Source of the DNA: a virus
Strand: one strand, 5' to 3'
DNA: 63,024 nucleotides
Virus record (IMG/VR): IMGVR_UViG_3300045120_000291
Span: 1-63,024 of that record
Part shown: positions 13,447 through 22,170 of the stretch, piece after piece
Numbering within the stretch: position 1 is the stretch's first letter
Layout: every line of letters starts with the position of its first letter
Translations under genes and position numbers: made by a program
Notes under the pieces: model-generated
Seen by the model: only the letters and a program-made list of their open reading frames with translations
Database searches by the model: none
Told to the model about the DNA's origin: nothing

Positions 13447-13827
13447 ATGAGTTATGCTGATTGGGCTTTGAATTTTCTGCTTCGGATTTTTGCTGTTCCG
13501 GAGTTGTCCGCTATCCTGACTGCAATCGCAGCAGGTCTCGCAATGACTTTCCTTTCGCAGTTGGCCATGCCTGGCAGACTGGAAGTCCTCAGTGCGAAGC
13601 GATACGGTCGGGTGATCATCTTCTTCGTTGTGATCGCGGTCGCTGTGTTCATGCGCCCGACGCCACGAGTCGCTCTCTGGGCATTCACGGTGGCCGTGTT
13701 CCTTCCGAATTTCTATGAATGGCTGCAAGGTCTCTTGTTCGAGCGCTACCCTTGGCTCAAACCGAAGGCCCTACAGACGGACGCGGAACAGGTGCAGCGT
13801 CAGCTCGACAAGGCCAATAGCCAGTAG
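13447..13827 (+). CDS. Holin-like membrane protein
   Basis: 126 aa with three hydrophobic segments (about 8-38, 56-70 and 74-92) and a charged C-terminal tail, placed between a SAR-type lysozyme and the spanins. The position and topology suggest a holin or pinholin that depolarises the inner membrane. The sequence carries no family signature I can name. Confidence 0.65.
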   Translation: MSYADWALNFLLRIFAVPELSAILTAIAAGLAMTFLSQLAMPGRLEVLSAKRYGRVIIFFVVIAVAVFMRPTPRVALWAFTVAVFLPNFYEWLQGLLFERYPWLKPKALQTDAEQVQRQLDKANSQ

Positions 13828-13835
13828 AGGGCTTT

Positions 13836-14231
13836 ATGTTCAAGGAATATAAACAGATTATTGAATTGATCCTCACAGTTATCCTTGCGATCCTGATTGG
13901 TTGGGCAATCTACACTGTCTGGAGCTGGCACAATGCAGCCCTCGTCAATGCGGCCACTGTCCAACAGCAGGCCGCGACAGGAGAAGCTGCGGGCGAAGTC
14001 GTTGTCGGTTTGAAATCGGCAACGGCTGACACTGCTAAGACGGAAGAAACCGTCAGACAAGCCAGGAGTAGTTATGCGACACAATATGCGAAGGTACTGT
14101 CTACTGATGCGTCTGCTGCTTCTTGGAATGACGCTCATGTTCCTGTCAGCTTGCGCGACACGGCCCGTGCGCGTCGAACAGCACGCGACGGACCTGCAGA
14201 TCCTTCAGCTGGGAGTTCACGCTCTCACTGA
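13836..14231 (+). CDS. Rz: Inner-membrane spanin (Rz-like)
   Basis: 131 aa with a single N-terminal transmembrane segment (residues 10-30) and a helical periplasmic part (40-100). The outer-membrane spanin gene begins inside it in another frame. The pair bridges the envelope and fuses inner and outer membranes in the last step of lysis. The C-terminal 45 residues are shaped by the overlap. Confidence 0.8.
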   Translation: MFKEYKQIIELILTVILAILIGWAIYTVWSWHNAALVNAATVQQQAATGEAAGEVVVGLKSATADTAKTEETVRQARSSYATQYAKVLSTDASAASWNDAHVPVSLRDTARARRTARDGPADPSAGSSRSH

Positions 14232-14475
14232 GCCCCGTTCGGTCTCTGGGGAAATCCAGCACCCGGATGAAGCAGTGACAAATGGGCAGTTGATGGGAGT
14301 CGCCCTGGACCTGGACGACGCACTGTGGTTATCGAATCAGGACAAGGTTCGCTTGCGGACTTTTGTCGACTCGAGTCTTCTTGTCATCGCAAAGGCGCAG
14401 ATGCCACCTTGCCATTGGTATCAATTTATCTGCAAGCACGATCAGAAGAAGGCGTTATCCCCTTTGCAACCCTGA
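14074..14475 (+). CDS. Rz1: Outer-membrane spanin lipoprotein (Rz1-like)
   Basis: The start lies in the +1 frame within the Rz-like gene, with 158 bases shared. The signal peptide ends in the lipobox FLSAC with Cys27. The mature protein is longer (about 107 aa) than lambda Rz1 and is not proline-rich. Position, overlap and lipobox together support the assignment. Confidence 0.75.
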   Translation: MRHNMRRYCLLMRLLLLGMTLMFLSACATRPVRVEQHATDLQILQLGVHALTEPRSVSGEIQHPDEAVTNGQLMGVALDLDDALWLSNQDKVRLRTFVDSSLLVIAKAQMPPCHWYQFICKHDQKKALSPLQP

Positions 14476-14495
14476 TGATTTTATGCTGACATCTA

Positions 14496-14524
14496 TTGCA
14501 TACTGTCCCGATCCCGCTTATACT
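14496..14524 (+). promoter_or_regulatory. Promoter, TTGCAT-17-TATACT
   Basis: TTGCAT (14496-14501) and TATACT (14519-14524) are exactly 17 bp apart, about 36 bases before the terminase small subunit start. This should begin transcription of the packaging and head genes separately from the lysis genes. Confidence 0.65.
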
Positions 14525-14559
14525 CGGGTCGCTGGCGGGGTTATCTGAAGGAGTAAACC

Positions 14560-15066
14560 GTGGCTCAGTTCTGGACGGAAGATGCATTGGCGCCTCAGTT
14601 GTCTGAAGGCGAGAAGCAGCTTCGTGACCGTTTTGTGAACGAGTATATGGTTGATTTTGACCAGAAAGCTGCTGCTATCCGCGTCGGCTTTCTACCTTCG
14701 TTCGCAGAGCAGTACGCCTCGGTTTTCATGCAGGAGTCCTATGTCCAGCAGAAGATTGCTGAGAAGCAGAAGGAATCTGCGACCGACGAAAAAGTCGAAT
14801 CTGAGGAAACGAAGCGCCGTATTCGTGCCGCCCTTCTGCGCGAGTCCAACTATCGTGGCCCGGGTTCTTCCCACGCTGCGCGTGTTGGCGCTTTAGGTAA
14901 GTTGACCCAGATTTACGGCATGGAAGCTCCGATCAAGACGCTGCAAGAATTGACGCACAAGGGTGGCGTCATGATGGTCCCGGCGATTGCCAGCATCGAG
15001 GATTGGGAAAAGGCTGCGCAGCTCATCCAAGAGAAGCTTCGTCGAGATAGTGAAGTCAGTGGCTAA
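14560..15066 (+). CDS. terS: Terminase small subunit
   Basis: A GTG start follows AAGGAG at 7 bases. The N-terminal half contains the usual terminase-small pattern (RFVNEYMVDFDQKAAAIRVG, then a second helix) forming a DNA-binding helix-turn-helix, followed by a charged oligomerisation helix (about 65-95). It recognises the packaging start and recruits the large subunit encoded next; the genes overlap as TAATG. Confidence 0.8.
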   Translation: MAQFWTEDALAPQLSEGEKQLRDRFVNEYMVDFDQKAAAIRVGFLPSFAEQYASVFMQESYVQQKIAEKQKESATDEKVESEETKRRIRAALLRESNYRGPGSSHAARVGALGKLTQIYGMEAPIKTLQELTHKGGVMMVPAIASIEDWEKAAQLIQEKLRRDSEVSG

Positions 15067-16634
15067 TGAATGCCGTCCTTGCGCCGAATGAGCGGGTTGT
15101 CTGGCAACCTCTACCAGGCTCGCAGACATTAGCTTTATCATGCCCCGCGCATATCATAGTCTATCATGGTACGCGGGGTCCAGGTAAAACAGATTCACAG
15201 TTGATGCGCTTTAGGCGCCGCGTCGGTCAAGGTTACGGCAGGCACTGGCGCGGCGTCATTTTTGACCGTGAATACAAGAACCTAGATGATTTGGTCTCCA
15301 AGTCGATGCGTTGGTTTCCTGAGTTTAAGGACGGCGCGCGCTTCCTGAGTTCCAAATCTGATTATCGTTGGGTCTGGCCTACAGGCGAAGAGCTGCTGTT
15401 CCGCGCTGTCCGTCGTGATACCGATTACTGGGGATATCACGGGCAGGAGTTTCCATTCATTGGGTGGAATGAGCTCACCAAATACCCGAACGATAATCTG
15501 TTCGACATGATGATGTCTTGCAATCGATCTTCGTTCCGCCCAGAAGACTTCCCATTGTGGAATGCTGAAGGCAGCGAGATCATTGGCTTCTTACCTGAAA
15601 TTCCTCTTGAAGTCTTTTGCACCTGTAACCCGTTCGGCGTTGGACACAACTGGGTCAAGAAGCGCTTCATTGACAAGTCGCCAATGGGTAAGCTCTTCCA
15701 GAATGTGATCAACGTCTTTAACCCGCGCACACAGCGCAGAGAAGACATCACTAAGACACAAGTCCATCTCTTTGGCAGCTACCGCGAGAACAAATACCTG
15801 AGCCCGGAGTATGTCGCCGAGCTCGAAATGATCACGGACCCGAACAAGCGGAAAGCCTGGCTGGGCGGGAGCTGGGATGTGGTCAGCGGCGGTATGTTCG
15901 ACGATGTGTGGGATTCGCAGACGCACGTCATCTCCCCTTTCATCATCCCACACAGCTGGCGCATCGATCGCTCCTTCGACTATGGTTCTTCCAAACCTTT
16001 TTCCGTTGGCTGGTGGGCAGAATCTGATGGTTGCGATGTTCAACTCGCGAATGGCAAGTGGATGAGCACTGTAAAAGGTGACCTTTTCCGCATCGCAGAA
16101 TGGTACGGATGGAACGGCAAGGCTAATCAAGGCCTTCGGATGCTTGCAAATGAAATTGCAACGGGTATAATTGAGCGCGAGATCAACATGGGGATTCACT
16201 CCCGTGTAAAACCTGGACCAGCGGATAATTCCATTTACAATGTCGACAACGGAAACAGCGTTGGCGCTGATATGGCAAAACCTGTCAAGGTTCATGGGAA
16301 GGTTTATCGAGGGGTAGAGTGGAACAGATCCGATAAGAATCCAGGTAGTCGCATCGCAGGATGGGAAAAAATGCGATGGTACTTCGACGGTGCAAAGACG
16401 AAGTATTTCCTGGATAAGAATGGGGATAAGATTCCTATACCTCGCGAACGCCCTGGATTGTTCATCTTCAATACTTGTCGCTGCTGCATAGATCAGATTC
16501 CTGGATTAGCGCGTGACGAAGTTGAAGTTGATGATGTGGATACGGAATCCGAGGATCATATCGGAGACGAAATGCGTTATCGCGTCCTAGCTTCGAACAT
16601 GGGCGCCCGTGGCGGTCGAACTTCAGGTATTTAA
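15066..16634 (+). CDS. terL: Terminase large subunit
   Basis: A 522-aa packaging motor. The ATPase has a Walker A loop GTRGPGKT (35-42) and a Walker B-like hydrophobic strand FPFIGWNEL (about 129-137, Asp replaced by Asn before Glu). The C-terminal RNase H-like nuclease starts at FDYGSSKPFSVGWW (about 304). The start overlaps the small subunit stop. It translocates DNA into the prohead through the portal encoded next. Confidence 0.9.
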   Translation: MNAVLAPNERVVWQPLPGSQTLALSCPAHIIVYHGTRGPGKTDSQLMRFRRRVGQGYGRHWRGVIFDREYKNLDDLVSKSMRWFPEFKDGARFLSSKSDYRWVWPTGEELLFRAVRRDTDYWGYHGQEFPFIGWNELTKYPNDNLFDMMMSCNRSSFRPEDFPLWNAEGSEIIGFLPEIPLEVFCTCNPFGVGHNWVKKRFIDKSPMGKLFQNVINVFNPRTQRREDITKTQVHLFGSYRENKYLSPEYVAELEMITDPNKRKAWLGGSWDVVSGGMFDDVWDSQTHVISPFIIPHSWRIDRSFDYGSSKPFSVGWWAESDGCDVQLANGKWMSTVKGDLFRIAEWYGWNGKANQGLRMLANEIATGIIEREINMGIHSRVKPGPADNSIYNVDNGNSVGADMAKPVKVHGKVYRGVEWNRSDKNPGSRIAGWEKMRWYFDGAKTKYFLDKNGDKIPIPRERPGLFIFNTCRCCIDQIPGLARDEVEVDDVDTESEDHIGDEMRYRVLASNMGARGGRTSGI

Positions 16635-16643
16635 GGAACGGAC

Positions 16644-18188
16644 ATGGCAATTCCCTCAGTGCATCCGAAGTACGCCGACATCGCTATCGATTGGACGACT
16701 CTTCGCGATCTCTACAAAGGCGACAGACAAGTCAAAGCTAAAGGTGATGTTTACCTGCCTGCTACCGCAGGTATGAAGCTCGATGGTATGGGGCCGAACG
16801 GAGTTGGTCTCGACGCCTACAACGCCTACAAGGCTCGGGCAGTTGTTCCGGACTACATCCGTGAGGGCGTTGAAATCCTTGTCGGTCTGCTGCACCAGAA
16901 AAATGCTATCATCGAGTTACCTGCGGAGATGGAATCGCTCCGTGACAAGGCTACCATCAACGGAGAAACGCTGGTCGCACTGCATCGGCGAATCAATGTT
17001 GAACAGTTGATCACAGGGCGTGTCGGCCTGCTGGTAGATCTTCCGGAGGAGCCTGACCCGACAACGCCATTGCCATACATTGCTCTCTACGCAGGCGAAG
17101 CTGTAATCAATTGGGACGACAATACAGAGACGTCCGGTTTCAACGCCATCAACATGGTGGTGCTGAATGAAAGCAAGTACGAACGAGCAAACGAGTTCGA
17201 CTGGAAGTGGATGAATGCGTATCGCGTTCTCCAACTTGGCCCAATGCTCACCGACGAGCCTGAAGGAACGACGGTCTACAAACAAGGCTTCTTCACCTCA
17301 GAAACGGAAGCAGGGCTGACGTACTCCGAAGCGGATATGATCATTCCCATGCTGCGAGGTAAGTCGCTCGAAAGCATCCCGTTCACCTTCATCAATACCA
17401 AGGACCTCTTGGCTGCACCGGACCAGCCCCCGTTGATGGGTCTAGCCAACCTTTGCTTGACGGTGTATCGTACCGAAGCGGACTATCGCCAGTCCCTCTA
17501 CATGCAAGGACAGGATACCCTTGTGGTCATAGGTGGTGTTCGTAATTCCTCAGGCGTTGCGGGTGAGCCTGAGGCTATCCGAACAGGGGCAGGCGCGCGT
17601 ATCGATGTGGATGTGAGCGGCGATGCTAAATACATCGGTGTCGGCTCTGAAGGCCTTTCTGAGTTGCGCACGGCAGTTGAGAACGATCGCAAGCGCGCTC
17701 AAATCAAAGCAGGTGAATTGGTTCAGAGCGCAGGGTCGCAGCAAGAGAGCGGCGTAGCACTTAGCACCCGGTTCACCGCGCAGACTGCAACGCTGAATCA
17801 TATCGCGTTGTCTGGTGCTGGTGGTCTCGAGAATGCTTTGCGGCAGATTGCGAAGTGGATGGGGGCTGACCCCAAGAAAGTGAAGGTCACCCCGAACCTC
17901 GAGTTTATTAACTTCGCGCTGGACGGCCAGAACTTCCTGCAGATCATGACTGCTCGTTCTATGGGCTTGCCGATCTCCCTGGAAAGCCTGCATGCTGTCA
18001 TGGCTGATCGTGGTCTTACAGTTCTCGACTTCCCAACAGAGATGGCGAAGATCGCAGAAGAGAACAAGCTCATTGCCAAGATCCTTCCGAATGCTTCGGC
18101 ACCCGGCGCAGCTCCAAATAATGCGCCTCCCACGGGCCCATCGAAGCCTGTCAAGAAACCTGCAAAGAAACAACCTTCAGGGCAATGA
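16644..18188 (+). CDS. Portal protein, DUF4055 family
   Basis: A 514-aa protein directly after the large terminase, with the DUF4055 portal pattern (YIREGVEILVGLLHQ near residue 72, GRVGLLVDLP near 125, FINTKDL near 250). The C terminus is a Pro/Ala/Lys-rich tail (KPVKKPAKKQPSGQ). Portals form the dodecameric channel at one capsid vertex. Confidence 0.85.
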   Translation: MAIPSVHPKYADIAIDWTTLRDLYKGDRQVKAKGDVYLPATAGMKLDGMGPNGVGLDAYNAYKARAVVPDYIREGVEILVGLLHQKNAIIELPAEMESLRDKATINGETLVALHRRINVEQLITGRVGLLVDLPEEPDPTTPLPYIALYAGEAVINWDDNTETSGFNAINMVVLNESKYERANEFDWKWMNAYRVLQLGPMLTDEPEGTTVYKQGFFTSETEAGLTYSEADMIIPMLRGKSLESIPFTFINTKDLLAAPDQPPLMGLANLCLTVYRTEADYRQSLYMQGQDTLVVIGGVRNSSGVAGEPEAIRTGAGARIDVDVSGDAKYIGVGSEGLSELRTAVENDRKRAQIKAGELVQSAGSQQESGVALSTRFTAQTATLNHIALSGAGGLENALRQIAKWMGADPKKVKVTPNLEFINFALDGQNFLQIMTARSMGLPISLESLHAVMADRGLTVLDFPTEMAKIAEENKLIAKILPNASAPGAAPNNAPPTGPSKPVKKPAKKQPSGQ

Positions 18189-18233
18189 CGCCTTGGATAA
18201 CAAAGCCGCATGACGGCTAATTAGGAGTAGAGC

Positions 18234-19052
18234 ATGGCTCTCAAAGCTGTAGTTGAAAAACTGGACGACGTTCCAGAAGCCTTCCGTGAACTCTATGCCC
18301 AACGAGGCGACAAGTTCGAAATCGTTGGTATCGAAGGAATGAAGACCCAGGCGGACGTTGATCGCTTGACGACTGCCCTTACCAAGGAAAGAACTGACCA
18401 CAAGCAGACCCGTGAGAAGTTCGCTCCGTTCGCCGACATGAACATCGAAGAAGTTCATGCCAAGCTGGATCGGATTCCTGAACTCGAAGCGGCGGCGGCT
18501 GGTAAACTGGACGAGAAGAAGTTGAACGAGTTGGTCGAAGCTCGCCTCGTCACCAAGGTCGCTCCGCTGAATCGCGAGTTGGAAACCCTTCGCAAGACGG
18601 TCGGCGAGAAAGACATCACGATCCAGAATTACACTGCCAAGGAAAAGCGGAACGCTATCAGCGCCGCAGTGACGGCAGCAGCTCGCAAGGCTGGTCTGCA
18701 GGATACGGCCATCGATGACGCTGTGCTGCTGGCAGAGCGAGTGTTCGAACTCGGCGATGACGGCCAGACCGTTACTGCTAAAGACGGCGTCGGCTGTACG
18801 CCTGGCATCGACCCGGTCGTGTGGTTCAGCGAGATGCAGACCAAGCGTCCGCACTGGTGGGGCCCGTCGAAAGGCGGTGGCGCTGGCGGTGGCAGTGGTA
18901 ATTCCGGCCCGGGTCTCAATCCGTGGTCTCATGCCAATTGGAACATGACGGAACAGGCCCGCATCTATAAGGAAAGTCCTGCTCGTGCTGACCAGTTGGC
19001 CAAGAGCGCTGGAACGACCATTGGCGGTCAGAAACCGGCGGCCAGTAAATAA
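18234..19052 (+). CDS. Scaffolding protein
   Basis: A 272-aa, helical and highly charged protein between portal and capsid, with a coiled-coil core (residues 45-160) rich in Glu/Lys and a Gly-rich linker (about 218-235) before a short C-terminal helix likely to contact the capsid. This is the usual make-up of a GP20-type scaffold that directs prohead assembly and then leaves. Confidence 0.75.
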   Translation: MALKAVVEKLDDVPEAFRELYAQRGDKFEIVGIEGMKTQADVDRLTTALTKERTDHKQTREKFAPFADMNIEEVHAKLDRIPELEAAAAGKLDEKKLNELVEARLVTKVAPLNRELETLRKTVGEKDITIQNYTAKEKRNAISAAVTAAARKAGLQDTAIDDAVLLAERVFELGDDGQTVTAKDGVGCTPGIDPVVWFSEMQTKRPHWWGPSKGGGAGGGSGNSGPGLNPWSHANWNMTEQARIYKESPARADQLAKSAGTTIGGQKPAASK

Positions 19053-19067
19053 TCATGCGATAGGGGC

Positions 19068-19096
19068 TTGCAAATCGATAAGGCTCATGTTACATT
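19068..19096 (+). promoter_or_regulatory. Promoter before the capsid gene, TTGCAA-17-TACATT
   Basis: TTGCAA (19068-19073) and TACATT (19091-19096) are 17 bp apart in the 140-bp gap before the major capsid gene. With the hairpin after the capsid gene, it would allow extra capsid mRNA. Confidence 0.6.
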
Positions 19097-19192
19097 GCGA
19101 CCGTGTGGCATGAGCCATATCCAGTTTAGAGGCAGGCCATGGGGCTGCGCTTCGAGTTTATCACTTGAACCCAGCCAATCAGGAGAACTCCC

Positions 19193-20218
19193 ATGGCCAG
19201 TGGCACCGTTCGGATCGCCGACGTCGTCGTACCCGAAATCTTCACTCCGTACACCCAACAGCTGACCGAAGAAAAGTCGCGCTTGATCCGATCCGGCGCG
19301 GTTGCCCGCGATGCCGTGTTGGACACGCTGCTCGCCGGCGGCGGTCTCACGTTCAATAACCCGTCCTTCAAGGACCTGGACAACGACGCGGAAAACGTCA
19401 GCTCGGATGACCCGGCTGTCAATTCCACGCCGAACAAGCTGGGCAGCGCGACCGAAATCCAGGTGCGCCTGTCCCGCAACAACTCGTGGAGCTCCATGGA
19501 CCTCGCTGCCGACCTGATCGGCCGTGACCCGCTCGCAGCCATCAGCGGCCGCGTTGCGGACTACTGGGTCCGCCGTCTGCAGCTCGCTTTCATCGCAACG
19601 ATGAAGGGCATCTTCCTCAACAACGACGCTGCAACCGACGCGTATCACACGCAGTACGATATGACCCATGACGTTTCGGGTAGCTCGTACAGCGCAGGCG
19701 TGACCAATTTCACCGCTGAAGCGTTCATCGACGGTGCCCTGACCATGGGCGACTCGATGGAAGCACTCGGCATGATCTTCGTCCACTCCATTGTGTACGG
19801 TCGCATGCAGAAGAACAACCTGATCGACTTCATCCCGGACTCCGAAGGTCGCATCAACATCCCGACCTTCCTCGGCCGTATCGTGATCGTCGATGACGGC
19901 ATGCCCAACACCGGCGGCGTGTTCGATAGCTGGATGTTCGGCGCCGGCTCCGTCCGCATGGGCATGGGCTCTCCGTTGGTTCCGACCGAGACGCTGCGCG
20001 TCCCATCGGCCGGTAACGGCGGTGGCCAGGATACCCTGTTCAATCGCGTCGAGTGGTGCATCCACCCGGTCGGCAACGCCTATGTCGGCACTGCTGCATC
20101 CGGTGGTCCGTCCAACGCCTCGAGCTCCAACAACCTGGGCGCGGCGGCTTCTTGGCAGCGTGTCTTCCCGGAACGCAAGCAGATCCACATCGCGCGACTG
20201 AAGACCCGGGAATACTAG
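19193..20218 (+). CDS. Major capsid protein
   Basis: A 341-aa protein following the scaffold gene, with the pattern of HK97-fold capsids in DUF4055-portal phages: an N-terminal VVPEIFTPYTQQLTEEKS helix, an extended loop (about 50-80), and a central LAADLIGRDPLAAISGRVADYW helix. It has its own promoter and a strong ribosome binding site (AGGAG), and GC-rich codon use consistent with high expression. Confidence 0.85.
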   Translation: MASGTVRIADVVVPEIFTPYTQQLTEEKSRLIRSGAVARDAVLDTLLAGGGLTFNNPSFKDLDNDAENVSSDDPAVNSTPNKLGSATEIQVRLSRNNSWSSMDLAADLIGRDPLAAISGRVADYWVRRLQLAFIATMKGIFLNNDAATDAYHTQYDMTHDVSGSSYSAGVTNFTAEAFIDGALTMGDSMEALGMIFVHSIVYGRMQKNNLIDFIPDSEGRINIPTFLGRIVIVDDGMPNTGGVFDSWMFGAGSVRMGMGSPLVPTETLRVPSAGNGGGQDTLFNRVEWCIHPVGNAYVGTAASGGPSNASSSNNLGAAASWQRVFPERKQIHIARLKTREY

Positions 20219-20237
20219 GTCTAAGTCAAGTCAGGCA

Positions 20238-20263
20238 ACTAAGGGCGCTTCGGCGCCCTTAGT
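20238..20263 (+). terminator. Stable UUCG hairpin after the capsid gene
   Basis: An 11-bp perfect stem (ACTAAGGGCGC/GCGCCCTTAGT) with a TTCG tetraloop lies 19 bases after the capsid stop. There is no following T run, so it may be a partial terminator or an mRNA 3'-end stabiliser. Confidence 0.65.
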
Positions 20264-20303
20264 CGTCGAAAGTTCGTGTTTAGCCTAAATAAAGGAAAAT
20301 ATC

Positions 20304-21497
20304 ATGGCTCGCACACCTCGGCTCCGCCATATGCGCCACGCTCACTATGAACGTCGCGACCGTTCCGACAACCTCAATGCATTCCTGAACGATCGGGCAA
20401 CTGCCCTCGCAGGAACCGGAACCGCCAAAACCTTCACCGCAACCGTCACCAAGGCAGCCGCAACGCTGACCTTCGGCGCGAACGCAGGCAACACGAAGAC
20501 CGTTACCATCAACGGGCGCGTGTATACCTTCAAGACTGCGCTGACGGAAGCTGCTGCGGTCAAGGCAACCGGCACCCTCACGGGTTCCGCCAACTTCAAC
20601 GACACCGAGACGATCACCATCGGCTCGAAAGTCTACACGATGCAGGCCACGCTGACGAATGTCGACGGCCACATCAAGATCGGTGCTTCCCTCACTGCCT
20701 CTTTGCTGAATCTGCTCCACGCAATCAACGGCTCTGGTGGCACCAGTGGCACGGACTATGCAGCAGCGAACACAGCACACACGACTGTCGATGCTACCGC
20801 CTCAGACGCCACGACCCTGTCGTTGCGCGCCAAGCCGGCAGGCACCGCAGGCAACGCATACGCGACAACGGAGACTTCTTCGGTCGCAGCTTTCGGCGCA
20901 GTCACTCTGACGGGTGGCGCGGCTGCGGTCGCTGCGGTAGTCGACGAGGTGCTGGTCGGCGCAACCGCATCGGACTCCCTGGACAACCTGATCGCAGCTA
21001 TCAACGCAGCCGGTGGCGCTGGTACGACCTACTCCACCGGCACGACCGCCAACACTGTGGTCACGGCGGCTGCTGGCGCAGGTGATACGATGGTTGCTAC
21101 GGCAATCGTTGGCGGCTTGGTGCCGAACGACTATGCAGTCTCGACCAATATCACCTCCGCCTCTTGGGGCACGGCGACTCTGGCAGGCGGCGCGCTGACT
21201 GCCAGCCTGGCTTCGAACAGTCATGGTTTTGCGCTCGAGGAAGGCCCGTTCGTGTTGACCACAAGCGGAACCCTGCCTACAGGCCTGTCCCTCAACACGA
21301 AGTATTGGATTGTAGCGAAGAGCGCCAATGCGTTCACGCTCTCCACTTCGAAGGGTGGTCCGAACGCCAATTACACGTCAGCCGGCAGCGGTACTCACAC
21401 CATGACCAAGAGCGCCGCCGCAGAGGCTGTGTTCGAGGCTATGAAGGTGCAAGGCCCTGAAGTTATCCGTGATGCCACGGATATCGATGCTGTCTAA
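20304..21497 (+). CDS. Repeat-containing structural protein, probable capsid decoration
   Basis: 397 aa, very rich in Ala, Thr and Gly. After a basic N terminus, a domain with SLDNLIAAINAAGGAGTTY-like helices occurs twice (about 125-205 and 212-290): a V-x-LVGATASDSL or similar strand, a helix with INA, then TLSLRAK or MVATAIV strands. A C-terminal beta domain (about 300-390) follows. Such repeats occur in phage surface proteins, and its place after the capsid gene suggests it decorates the head. Confidence 0.6.
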   Translation: MARTPRLRHMRHAHYERRDRSDNLNAFLNDRATALAGTGTAKTFTATVTKAAATLTFGANAGNTKTVTINGRVYTFKTALTEAAAVKATGTLTGSANFNDTETITIGSKVYTMQATLTNVDGHIKIGASLTASLLNLLHAINGSGGTSGTDYAAANTAHTTVDATASDATTLSLRAKPAGTAGNAYATTETSSVAAFGAVTLTGGAAAVAAVVDEVLVGATASDSLDNLIAAINAAGGAGTTYSTGTTANTVVTAAAGAGDTMVATAIVGGLVPNDYAVSTNITSASWGTATLAGGALTASLASNSHGFALEEGPFVLTTSGTLPTGLSLNTKYWIVAKSANAFTLSTSKGGPNANYTSAGSGTHTMTKSAAAEAVFEAMKVQGPEVIRDATDIDAV

Positions 21498-21507
21498 GGA
21501 GAAGTAA

Positions 21508-22170
21508 ATGCTACCTGTCAAAGAAGCTGTTGAAAAACTCGACCCATCCAATGATGCGCATTGGACGCAGGATGGTTTGCCGTTGGTTGATGCCGTTCGC
21601 ATTCTCGCTGGCAATCCCGGCGTGACTCGCGATGATATCAACAAGGCGCTCCCCGGTTTCGTGCGTCCGCAGGCCGCTACGCCGTCCGCAGGTGCCCCGC
21701 CACCTCCGCCCGTGCAGGGTGCTACCAGCGACACCCCGATCTCGGCCCCTGCCGCCGCACAGGCCGAGCAGCCGCCGGAAGATCCGGGTGCATTGGTACA
21801 GGCGCCCATGGTTGCCGATGTCGGCGATCTGGAAGCCATGCAAAACAGCTTGGCGGATATGCGCGTCGATTTCGACGATGCAACCAAGGCCTTGGCGGAA
21901 GCCAAGCAGCGCGTCCATGATCTCCAGAACAACATGAGCGTTCTGGAAGACAAGATCCTCAAGGCGACCAAGGCTTCGGGCGAGAACCCGGTCATGAGCT
22001 ACCTCGAGCGTCAGAAGCAGGAATTGGCCGAACGCGCTCGGAAGCAGAACATGATCCGCGAAAGCGGTATCGACCTGAAAGCGCTCGGTGAAGGCATGAA
22101 AGCTCCCATCGATGCTGCTTTCCAGCGTCGGACTGCCCGCGGCGGGAATCGCCCGACTGGCGCCCGGTGA
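21508..22170 (+). CDS. Hypothetical head-region protein with coiled coil, 220 aa
   Basis: Residues 1-50 form a small helical domain. Then comes a Pro/Ala/Gln linker (55-100) and a long coiled coil (105-170) ending in a basic tail. It lies between two head-surface proteins and its stop overlaps the next gene. It could be a structural connector or minor head protein; no family is recognised. Confidence 0.6.
   Translation: MLPVKEAVEKLDPSNDAHWTQDGLPLVDAVRILAGNPGVTRDDINKALPGFVRPQAATPSAGAPPPPPVQGATSDTPISAPAAAQAEQPPEDPGALVQAPMVADVGDLEAMQNSLADMRVDFDDATKALAEAKQRVHDLQNNMSVLEDKILKATKASGENPVMSYLERQKQELAERARKQNMIRESGIDLKALGEGMKAPIDAAFQRRTARGGNRPTGAR

Noticed and set aside
19085-20188. 367-aa frame antisense to the capsid gene
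   Set aside because: It is a mirror of GC-rich capsid codons; the sense strand encodes a clear capsid protein in a co-directional cassette.
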